Positions 1 through 6,210 of a stretch of DNA of 7,344 bases are shown here, in pieces (position 1 is the stretch's first letter; each line of letters starts with the position of its first letter). The DNA is from CAZNEZ01 sp964572475 (GTDB taxonomy: Bacteria; Bacillota; Clostridia; Lachnospirales; Lachnospiraceae). The DNA is taken from positions 1 through 7,344 of the forward strand of contig CAZNEZ010000072.1 of NCBI GenBank assembly GCA_964572475.1. The letters run 5' to 3'. The position numbers were made by a program, and so were the translations under genes. The notes beneath the pieces are model-generated. The model had not been told where the DNA came from. It saw only the letters and a program-made list of their open reading frames with translations, and made no database searches.

Positions 1-549
1 ATCATGAAGCGGTGTATTATGTTCAAATATATTAATCAAAAGCTGGCTGCTTATCAAAGAATCCAACGGAATTCCCGTTCTCTCATATTCGTTGAGAAGA
101 ATATCCTGTTCTATTACCATAAGTGCACCTGTCTTTGTTTTAGCTAATTCAAATGTTGCTTTCACTATCTCTTGAATGGTCTTATCACTAAATTTTTCGC
201 TTTTTACAGCATCATCGCTTGTAAATATGTCTGATAAAATATTCTTTCTTCCCAACTGTTCAAGCGCTTTACGAAGCTCTGGCTGAAACACAATAATAAC
301 TGCAATAATGCCTACACTAAAAGTCTTATCCGCTATCCATAGTATCGTTGTCATATTAAAGATAGAAGCAAGTAAGGTAAATGCCAATAGCATAATAATA
401 CCTTTAAACAGCATCCATGCTCTTGTATTCTTTATCCATACCATTACTTCATAAAATAACACTGAAATTATTATTATCTCAATAATATCAGAAATAGAAA
501 TCTGCATTGGTATATATTCATTTATGAAATTAACAATTGCTTGTGGCAT
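1..549 (-). CDS. cdaA: Membrane diadenylate cyclase CdaA (3' end cut off by the window edge)
   Basis: The enzyme condenses two ATP into the second messenger c-di-AMP at the inner face of the cytoplasmic membrane; in Firmicutes c-di-AMP controls potassium/osmolyte uptake and cell-wall homeostasis. The visible 183 residues show the CdaA plan: about three N-terminal membrane segments (roughly 20-38, 47-63 and 74-88), the family linker FQPELRKALEQLGR (88-101), then the start of the DAC (DisA_N) domain with TGALMVIE (140-147), a GIPLDS segment (159-164), SSQLLINIF (167-175) and TPLHD (179-183). The window ends exactly after the Asp of the PLHDGA active-site motif, so the GA, the RHR motif and the C-terminus are missing. 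The start is ATG at 549, with a weak GAAGTGA-type ribosome site upstream. The gene lies 31 nt after the 362-aa membrane protein gene, with no terminator between them, so it is probably the third gene of the operon. The identity is secure from motifs; the organism-level role is family knowledge. Confidence 0.95.
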   Translation of the reverse strand, partial: MPQAIVNFINEYIPMQISISDIIEIIIISVLFYEVMVWIKNTRAWMLFKGIIMLLAFTLLASIFNMTTILWIADKTFSVGIIAVIIVFQPELRKALEQLGRKNILSDIFTSDDAVKSEKFSDKTIQEIVKATFELAKTKTGALMVIEQDILLNEYERTGIPLDSLISSQLLINIFEHNTPLHD

Positions 550-580
550 ATTCTCACTTCTTTCTCTATATTTTAGGAAC

Positions 581-1669
581 TTATCTTTCTATTCTAACAT
601 TTGTTCTTTTTGTTGTGTTACCTGAAACTGCTGTATTACTGCGTGATGGTCTATTAGTTGTGTCCCCATTCCCAGATACCCTTTGAGGTGTTTTTCCTGT
701 TGTTGGTTTTTTTACTGTATTTGATTTCTTAGTAGCCTTTTGAGCATTTATTCTCTTAATACTTACTTCTGGTGTAGTAACTTTAATCTTAGGTACTGCC
801 TTTACGTAGTAGTAATAGTCATCATCTTCAAATTGTGTCTTTTCTGTTCTGCTGTAATCAACTGCAAGTAGAAAGAATTGTAGCACTAATGCAGCTAATA
901 CACAGATAATTGAGCCAATTATCATACCTGTCATGCCATTTGAAGCTCCCATATCAAATTTGAGATGTCCAATCAGCATAATTATCATATTTACTACTCC
1001 ACCAGCAACAATTGCAATAGACCATGAATAGTCAATAGACATTCTTCTAATTATGTATACTACTACAATTGTTAATGCAAATGCCAAAATTGTAATCATC
1101 AGTGCCTTATTCTTAAGAACTGCATTAAGAATAACATTTACCTTTTCCATAGCCTGTGAAGAACTCATACCATTTATTGCAGCCAGATTATCTTTTACAT
1201 AGCTAAGCATATAGTATAACATTGTTCCAAATACTACTGAAATAATAGATATGGGTGTGCCTATAAGGCCAATTATAATAGGAATAATATAAGGTATCTT
1301 TAAGAAAAAAAGCACTGGAAGCATAATAAGAATCAAGCTGTCCTTAGGTGTATATCTAAAGAATAATAAGTACATTATTATCATTAATAACAACGCAATG
1401 GCTGCCATCTCTACTGATAATGAATATAAATGTCCTACTATGACAAGTGACAATATTACTGCAATAATTCCTTTTGGCAAGAACATACATATAAGTGATA
1501 TTACTATTATCACTGCCGGATTCTTCAGTAAAGGCATATATCCTGCATTCATGCTTATTACTATTAATGCTACTAATGTACATACAAACTTAATAGCTGG
1601 TGTAATATACATATCATATGCGTTGTATATTTTCTTTAATCTTTCTTTAAATACTAAAAGAGTCATCAT
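581..1669 (-). CDS. Uncharacterised polytopic membrane protein encoded upstream of cdaA, with acidic/Tyr patch and basic tail
   Basis: The function is unknown. The 362-aa protein has about eight or nine hydrophobic segments between residues 22 and 270 (for example about 22-44, 50-65, 66-82, 86-104, 111-124, 128-156, 188-207, 215-236 and 246-270). A hydrophilic C-terminal tail follows. It opens with TQFEDDDYYYYVKAVPK (278-294), in which four acidic residues are followed by four tyrosines. It then becomes a Lys/Arg/Thr/Ser/Asn-rich, probably disordered stretch to the end (about 305-362). I recall similar proteins next to cdaA in Lachnospiraceae, sometimes labelled loosely as ABC transporter permease, but I see no transporter motif supporting that label. 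The start is ATG at 1669, with a perfect AGGAGG 11 nt upstream; a second in-frame ATG follows immediately at 1666. The start overlaps the end of the preceding gene by 23 nt, and cdaA follows after 31 nt. A role in localising or controlling CdaA is inference from position only. Confidence 0.85.
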   Translation of the reverse strand: MMTLLVFKERLKKIYNAYDMYITPAIKFVCTLVALIVISMNAGYMPLLKNPAVIIVISLICMFLPKGIIAVILSLVIVGHLYSLSVEMAAIALLLMIIMYLLFFRYTPKDSLILIMLPVLFFLKIPYIIPIIIGLIGTPISIISVVFGTMLYYMLSYVKDNLAAINGMSSSQAMEKVNVILNAVLKNKALMITILAFALTIVVVYIIRRMSIDYSWSIAIVAGGVVNMIIMLIGHLKFDMGASNGMTGMIIGSIICVLAALVLQFFLLAVDYSRTEKTQFEDDDYYYYVKAVPKIKVTTPEVSIKRINAQKATKKSNTVKKPTTGKTPQRVSGNGDTTNRPSRSNTAVSGNTTKRTNVRIER

Positions 1670-2165
1670 CTGGGTTTGTTCCTCCTAATTCTATGTTAGT
1701 TGTATCTGTATCTACTGAATTAAGAATAGCATTAACATCTTGTCTAATCTCTGTTCTCAGCTCATTCTTATTCTTCTTTTCCTGTTTATACATTCTGTAG
1801 AGAAGCTTTAGATTCTCATTGTATTCATTAAGGTTCTTTTTAATTCTCTTGTATCTTCTTGTATAAACAGAATATGCAATTATTAGATTAATAATTAGAA
1901 ATATAGCATATGCTATAAATAGTTCTTTACCAAAACTAACAAAATCAATCTTAGAAAGATTATCTATAAAATCATCAATCCTAAAAAGTATCCCAACAAC
2001 TACTATACATATATAGCATATAGTCGCTATTATAGCTGTATTAAGCATATTCAGGCTGACATAATCGCCCTTAAAATACTTGCTGAGAGGTAATTCTTTT
2101 CTACCTTCATTCTGCTCATATAGGGCTAATTTAGTCATGAGTTTTACTTTTTTTTCATTTATCAT
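1647..2165 (-). CDS. Small two-TM membrane protein with a coiled-coil-like C-terminal region, first gene of the cdaA operon
   Basis: The function is unknown. The 172-aa protein has a charged N-terminal region (1-40, including LALYEQNEGRKELPLSKYFKGDY-type sequence). Two hydrophobic segments follow at about 42-61 and 82-101, then a highly charged Lys/Glu/Asn-rich helix (about 103-150) that looks able to form a coiled coil, and an acidic end (GGTNPDDDSFSI). The N-terminus and the long C-terminal helix are probably cytoplasmic. An open frame continues upstream to an ATG at 2231. I chose the ATG at 2165 because it has GGAG seven nt upstream and because a good promoter lies inside the longer version. 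The last 23 nt overlap the start of the 362-aa gene. The gene was not recognised by family name; its location suggests a partner of the 362-aa protein and possibly of CdaA, which is inference. Confidence 0.82.
   Translation of the reverse strand: MINEKKVKLMTKLALYEQNEGRKELPLSKYFKGDYVSLNMLNTAIIATICYICIVVVGILFRIDDFIDNLSKIDFVSFGKELFIAYAIFLIINLIIAYSVYTRRYKRIKKNLNEYNENLKLLYRMYKQEKKNKNELRTEIRQDVNAILNSVDTDTTNIELGGTNPDDDSFSI
1681..1686 (-). promoter_or_regulatory. AGGAGG ribosome binding site inside the preceding gene
   Basis: A perfect AGGAGG lies 11 nt before the ATG at 1669 and within the codons for Leu-Gly-Gly (160-162) of the 172-aa protein. The ATGATG start pair is read in the other frame across its Asp-Asp-Asp codons. 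This arrangement suggests translational coupling of the two membrane proteins. Confidence 0.7.
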
Positions 2166-2201
2166 AAAAGATCTCCAATCTGCATAACCATAATAAATAA
2201 A

Positions 2202-2230
2202 ATTATAACATACTATGTTTAGTATTTCCA
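2202..2230 (-). promoter_or_regulatory. Extended -10 sigma-A-type promoter of the cdaA operon
   Basis: Read on the minus strand, TGTTATAAT (2210-2202) is a consensus extended -10. At 17 nt upstream of the TATAAT there is a weaker -35, TGGAAA (2230-2225), matching four of six consensus bases. Transcription would begin near 2195, giving a leader of about 30 nt before the ATG at 2165. It lies between the terminator of the polysaccharide cluster and the first gene of the cdaA operon, as expected. No operator or riboswitch fold was seen in so short a leader. Confidence 0.65.
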
Positions 2231-2289
2231 TTACATTTTCTAGACTATTTTGTTACATAATTGTGTTTTTGTATAATCCAATATTAACT

Positions 2290-2322
2290 AAAAAGGTAGA
2301 TGCATTTATTTGCAGCTACCTT
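2290..2322 (-). terminator. Rho-independent terminator at the end of the polysaccharide cluster
   Basis: On the minus strand AAGGTAG-C-TGCA, a six-base loop AATAAA, TGCA-T-CTACCTT and a run of T form an 11-pair stem with one internal C/U mismatch and a U tract. It begins 29 nt after the stop of the 555-aa glycosyltransferase gene. The symmetrical stem is followed on the plus strand by CGTTTTT, so it could work in both directions, although no plus-strand gene is seen here. Together with the promoter it accounts for most of the 186-nt gap between 2166 and 2351. Confidence 0.8.
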
Positions 2323-2351
2323 CGTTTTTCCTCTATTCTAAGAAATTAGTA

Positions 2352-4019
2352 TTATCTCGACATTGTTCTAATAACATAATCTGTATCTGTAAGAGATAAA
2401 TTAGTATTGAAATATGAATCCCCTTGTTCAATTCTGCTTCTCCATTTTTCAATAAACTTAGACTTGTAATAATCATCAGACTTGCAAAAAGGATTATTTC
2501 CATTATAAAGTACCTGCATATTCGGATTATATACTGCGTGGAGTCCTTTTTCTTCACCTCTTAAGCAAAGGTCAAATATCGCCGTCATAATATCCATATC
2601 TTCACTAAGTTTTCCTATATTATCTATGGTTTTCTTTTTCATCATAACGCATCTGTAATCTACTATTGTGACATTCTGTGGCATCACTGCCCTAAAAAAG
2701 TATCCCTTATCATTCAAAGATGTCTCTCTGAAACTATAATCATAGAAACCATTCATCCCTAAAATCATAGGTCCTTGAATTAATTTTTTATCCGCAGAAT
2801 AAATTTTAGGTGTTACAAAACTAACATTTTCATCCATCGCATATTCTATTAATTTATCAATATCAAAATTGTCATTGATTTCTATACCTTCATCAATTAA
2901 TATTACATATTCACTGTCAATTTCATCAATAAGCTGATTTACTTTTTCTACTGCGTTTCCTTTTACAACATAAATATTTTCTATTTTAGTGGAAATCAAT
3001 GCATCTTTCTTTTCCTCTATATCTTTATCAGTACTATTGTTACAAAGTACTATGACTGAAACGGTTGCTTTGTCTGATATATTTCTTTTTGTCTTATAAT
3101 AACCAAAGCAGTTATCCATCATTGAAACTTCAGCCTTAATATTATATCTTGAATAATGATCTTCTATAGCTCGTACACCCGAATCATATGCATAAAGTTT
3201 ACTTTCTGGCACAGCTGCGGTTGAATTTTCATGGCATCTCCAATGATATAAAAGTTTAGCTATATGGTAAACTTTTTTAGACTGCTCTGTACACCTTAAT
3301 ATAAATTCAAAGTCCTGAGCACCGTCATATTTTTTATTGAATCCACCGATATTCATTGCTATATCTCTGCGTGTTACAAATAAATGACATATATAATTAT
3401 TACATCTAAGATACTCAATATTAAAATCAGGTTTAAAATGTGGTGCAAACCTCTTTTTTCCTGACATGTCTATCTTATCTTCATCTGTATATATTGAATC
3501 AATTTCACTATCACCATTAATTGCTTTTACACACTCAAACAATGCATTTATCTCTAATAAATCATCATGGTCTACTAGCATAACAAATTCACCTTCTGCC
3601 ATTGCTAATGCCTCATTTGTATTATCAGAAATACCACCATTATTTTCTAATAGTTTATATTTTATTCGTGAATCTTTGCTGAGTAAATCCATGCAATAGT
3701 CTGTAACATCAGATTTAACGCCTGTACCATCTGCCAGACACAGTTCCCAGTTAGAATATGTCTGCTCAGTAATAGTATTAATTAGTTCTGCAAAATAATT
3801 GATAGGTGTTTTGTAAAGTGGAATCAATATACTGATTTTGGGATTATATTGAAACACATACTTCTTTTGTTTCTCAATTTCCTCTTTAGTCAATTTTAAT
3901 TCATTATAAAAATCTTTTATTGCCTTTTTATCATGAAGATACTTTTTTACTTTTGCTCCTAAACCCTTTATGCCATTATGTTTTATATAATTAATTACTT
4001 TTTTAGGTAAATACAGCAT
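2352..4019 (-). CDS. Family 2 glycosyltransferase with a degenerate second GT domain
   Basis: This is probably a cytoplasmic, inverting GT-A enzyme that adds sugars from a nucleotide-sugar donor to a lipid-linked surface glycan. The 555 residues start with a basic helical segment (1-55). A complete GT2 domain follows at about 60-265, with KISILIPLYKTP (61-72), NNGGISDNTNEAL (126-138), the metal-binding LVDHDD (148-153), the catalytic-base region GAQDFEFILR (233-242) and LLYHWRCHENST (256-267). A second GT2-like fold at about 318-540 starts ATVSVIVLCNNS. There the DxD position reads LIDEGIEI (374-381) and the acceptor/base region is hard to find, so this half may be non-catalytic. The start is ATG at 4019, with AGGAGG four nt upstream (4029-4024). 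It follows the GT-C gene after 61 nt and is the last gene before the terminator. Sugar and linkage specificity cannot be read from the sequence. Confidence 0.9.
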   Translation of the reverse strand: MLYLPKKVINYIKHNGIKGLGAKVKKYLHDKKAIKDFYNELKLTKEEIEKQKKYVFQYNPKISILIPLYKTPINYFAELINTITEQTYSNWELCLADGTGVKSDVTDYCMDLLSKDSRIKYKLLENNGGISDNTNEALAMAEGEFVMLVDHDDLLEINALFECVKAINGDSEIDSIYTDEDKIDMSGKKRFAPHFKPDFNIEYLRCNNYICHLFVTRRDIAMNIGGFNKKYDGAQDFEFILRCTEQSKKVYHIAKLLYHWRCHENSTAAVPESKLYAYDSGVRAIEDHYSRYNIKAEVSMMDNCFGYYKTKRNISDKATVSVIVLCNNSTDKDIEEKKDALISTKIENIYVVKGNAVEKVNQLIDEIDSEYVILIDEGIEINDNFDIDKLIEYAMDENVSFVTPKIYSADKKLIQGPMILGMNGFYDYSFRETSLNDKGYFFRAVMPQNVTIVDYRCVMMKKKTIDNIGKLSEDMDIMTAIFDLCLRGEEKGLHAVYNPNMQVLYNGNNPFCKSDDYYKSKFIEKWRSRIEQGDSYFNTNLSLTDTDYVIRTMSR

Positions 4020-4080
4020 AATTCCTCCTACTTAAACAGATTTTTCTAATGTTCATATACTATATTATCTTTCACTTTTG

Positions 4081-5409
4081 TTAATAGTACTCAGGCAATA
4101 CTGTTGAAAATGTTGTGCTCATTGCAATTGCAAAAAATACAATACAAATCAAGCATACTACAGGCTTTCTTAGTACTTTAGGTAATAGTTCCACTATACC
4201 ACCAATTCCTGCTGTTACTAAAATAGCTAATGGCATCCACATTGGCAGGCAGTATCTTCCCTGTGGCTGAAAATCATTAAAATATGAGTAGTACATACTT
4301 ATTCCAATGGTTAATATTACACTGCCTATCATTGCTATGCTAAATAACGCTCTTTGTTTTACTTCATATATCTTTCTCACATTTTTGTAAATAACATTTC
4401 CAAATACACCAACTCCAACTATTAGCTTTACAACAAAATAGTATAGCTCAGGTAACAAAACTGTAAACCAACCAAATCTTCCAATAAAGCTATCTATACT
4501 ATATTGAAGCCATTTCATATCAAAAAGCATATATCTTAATGAATATCCCATATTATGTGGTGTCTTTCTATTATGTGGTTTTAAAGCATCTACCGCATAC
4601 ATTTCGGAGCACCTCTTACTTGCCTCAAGTCCCAGCAAGTCTCCATCGTAAATAATGTAGCTTCGTATAAACCACCATCCAGATACAATTACTGTAGCTA
4701 AAATAACCCAGCCTACTCTTGTGGTAATAAACTTAATTTTCTTATCTATATCTTTATTAAATATAACTGACAGTATACAAAAAAGTGCTGCCATCAGTAT
4801 TACTCCATATGCATTATAATATGATAACAGACATACTCCTATTCCTGCTCCTAAAAACAGGCAACTCTTTATACTCCATGTCTTTTCGTTACCATTAATT
4901 ATTCCATATATAATCCATGAAACTGCAAACAGTGCTATTGCATCGCAATTAACATATGCAGAAATAAATATGAACTGTGGAAGCAATGTAACCAAAATCA
5001 CAAAAAGCCACTTATATATACCTTTAAATATCTTCTTACCTATAAGTAATGTAAAAAATGCTGTTCCTGTTGAGAAAAATACACTTACCATTCTTGCCGC
5101 AAGATGAAGAGCATCTATATCTGTTGTAAAAAAGCTAGTTATCTTCATAAATATACCACTAAAGATATAACTTAATATTGGTGTAAATCCATAAGAGAAT
5201 CCCCATGCCGCATCCATAACATATGGGTCATCTCCCCTTGGAAGTTTTCCAAAGTGATATATATAGTCAGGTATTTTGTATCTAAATGGTTCATCCGGAC
5301 ATTCTCCAAAAGGTATTAATACTGCCCACAAAAGATATAATGTAAATACTGAAAAAAGAAATGTAATCTCTATCAGTGTTTTTCTGCTCAATTTAATTTT
5401 TTTCATCAT
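4081..5409 (-). CDS. Polytopic GT-C-type glycosyltransferase (DUF2142-like)
   Basis: This is a predicted integral-membrane glycosyltransferase that would use a polyprenyl-phosphate sugar and add it outside the cytoplasmic membrane. The protein (442 aa from this start) has roughly ten or more hydrophobic segments. The first is followed by an extracytoplasmic loop with FGECPDEPFRY (34-44), whose Asp-Glu pair matches the usual position of the GT-C catalytic acid. Further family-like motifs are NCDAIALF (about 154-161), WWFIRSYIIYDGDLLG (about 245-260) and FQPQGRYCLPMW (about 380-391), the last typical of DUF2142-like proteins. The frame opens with GTG at 5415. I prefer ATG at 5409 because AGGG (5422-5419) is nine nt from it but only three from the GTG; a further ATG follows at 5406. 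The start overlaps the 265-aa gene by 17 nt, suggesting coupled translation. Assignment to GT-C is well supported, but donor and acceptor are unknown. Confidence 0.8.
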   Translation of the reverse strand: MMKKIKLSRKTLIEITFLFSVFTLYLLWAVLIPFGECPDEPFRYKIPDYIYHFGKLPRGDDPYVMDAAWGFSYGFTPILSYIFSGIFMKITSFFTTDIDALHLAARMVSVFFSTGTAFFTLLIGKKIFKGIYKWLFVILVTLLPQFIFISAYVNCDAIALFAVSWIIYGIINGNEKTWSIKSCLFLGAGIGVCLLSYYNAYGVILMAALFCILSVIFNKDIDKKIKFITTRVGWVILATVIVSGWWFIRSYIIYDGDLLGLEASKRCSEMYAVDALKPHNRKTPHNMGYSLRYMLFDMKWLQYSIDSFIGRFGWFTVLLPELYYFVVKLIVGVGVFGNVIYKNVRKIYEVKQRALFSIAMIGSVILTIGISMYYSYFNDFQPQGRYCLPMWMPLAILVTAGIGGIVELLPKVLRKPVVCLICIVFFAIAMSTTFSTVLPEYY

Positions 5410-6190
5410 TTTCACTTTCCCTCACTATAAGTAATATTAAGAATATACTGACAATACAATTCAGTGCTAGTGCAATAACTTTAGTAATAAATGGTATTTC
5501 CGACATGAATCCTATCCCAAATATCAATCGTGTTACAATTGTTAAAAGTGCTAATAATAAATATCTTTCTATTCCTATTTTCTTATTAACTGACACAATT
5601 ATAAGTAATGTATATGTAATAATCATTACAATGACTACGCGAAATACATAATCTTTTATTCTTTCTTTACATTGCTCTATTGAGATAGGATTGACAATAA
5701 CACTTGTCAGCTTCATAGTTGTTGGAAGTTCACCATTATAATGTACATTATCAAAATATATTCTTATTTCCTTAACAGGTTTATTAATATTGTATAATAT
5801 ATCCGTTGAAAATGTCTCAAATATGCCCTTTATCATATTTTTATCCGTATAGCCATCTCCTAAATCATAGGCTATACTAATACTTTGGCAATATGTCTGT
5901 GAACGGTCCACGTCAATTATTATAGAGTCAACATATCCTGATATATCTAAAGTTACATAAGGTTTTTCTCCTGTAACTTCAATGTGATCATCAACATATT
6001 TTCCACTTTCTATGCTATAGCCTGATAAATCTGATGTATTAATCATTGGATACTTATCATCTTTGCTATAATTAACGCTCATAATATTGCTATAATTGGC
6101 AATATAAAAGCTTGCTACCTCTATAATTACAAATACAATAATAGTTAATATTAAAGTTAGATTTTTTTTATCTTTTATTTTATCTTTCAC
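5393..6190 (-). CDS. Unrecognised membrane protein with a large extracytoplasmic domain, coupled to the GT-C gene
   Basis: I do not recognise the family. The 265-aa protein has a basic N-terminus and one hydrophobic segment (about 11-30). A hydrophilic region of about 145 residues follows (31-175); alternating hydrophobic and polar stretches (PYVTLDISGYVDSIIIDVD, KEIRIYFDNV, MKLTSVIVNP) suggest a beta-sandwich or carbohydrate-binding-like fold. Three further hydrophobic segments lie at about 183-200, 208-228 and 234-256, before a charged tail. With a positive N-terminus inside, the central domain would face outwards. The start is GTG at 6190, five nt after AGGAG. The gene begins 20 nt after the acyltransferase gene and overlaps the GT-C gene by 17 nt. 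It could be an accessory or acceptor-binding subunit of that enzyme, or one half of a protein that is fused elsewhere; both are inference. Confidence 0.8.
   Translation of the reverse strand: MKDKIKDKKNLTLILTIIVFVIIEVASFYIANYSNIMSVNYSKDDKYPMINTSDLSGYSIESGKYVDDHIEVTGEKPYVTLDISGYVDSIIIDVDRSQTYCQSISIAYDLGDGYTDKNMIKGIFETFSTDILYNINKPVKEIRIYFDNVHYNGELPTTMKLTSVIVNPISIEQCKERIKDYVFRVVIVMIITYTLLIIVSVNKKIGIERYLLLALLTIVTRLIFGIGFMSEIPFITKVIALALNCIVSIFLILLIVRESENDEKN
5419..5422 (-). promoter_or_regulatory. Ribosome binding site deciding the GT-C start
   Basis: AGGG in the context GTGAGGGAA lies inside the end of the 265-aa gene. It is nine nt from the ATG at 5409 but only three from the in-frame GTG at 5415, which favours the ATG. 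The match to the anti-Shine-Dalgarno sequence is moderate, in keeping with coupling to the overlapping upstream gene. Confidence 0.5.
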
Positions 6191-6195
6191 ATTTT

Positions 6196-6200
6196 CTCCT
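6196..6200 (-). promoter_or_regulatory. Ribosome binding site for a GTG start, beside an ATG-TGA
   Basis: AGGAG is followed by AAAAT and then the GTG at 6190. The overlapping ATG (6192-6190) is in another frame and is followed at once by TGA, so it cannot start a protein. This makes GTG the real start of the 265-aa protein and leaves a start-stop element on the ribosome site. Confidence 0.6.
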
Positions 6201-6210
6201 ATTTAAAGCT

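Noticed and set aside
581..1669. Calling the 362-aa protein an ABC transporter permease
   Set aside because: No permease EAA loop or partner ATPase is visible; only the hydrophobic character would support that label.
1398..1688. Plus-strand open frame of 96 codons opposite the 362-aa gene
   Set aside because: It is antisense to a clear polytopic membrane protein gene, has no family-like motif, and looks like a product of AT-rich membrane coding sequence.
2166..2231. Upstream extension of the 172-aa protein to the ATG at 2231 (194 aa)
   Set aside because: The extension contains a strong extended -10 promoter, has no good ribosome site, and its added residues look non-coding; the ATG at 2165 has GGAG seven nt away.
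2290..2322. Hairpin as a riboswitch or attenuator of the cdaA operon
   Set aside because: It lies upstream of the predicted promoter of that operon and directly after the GT2 stop codon, so a terminator explains it better.
2333..2557. Minus-strand 74-codon frame overlapping the end of the GT2 gene
   Set aside because: It is another frame of the real GT2 C-terminus; the hydrophobic translation is not supported by a ribosome site or independent position.
3466..3699. Plus-strand open frame of 77 codons opposite the GT2 gene
   Set aside because: It is the antisense of the conserved DHDD region of the glycosyltransferase; the Ser-rich translation is typical of a shadow frame.
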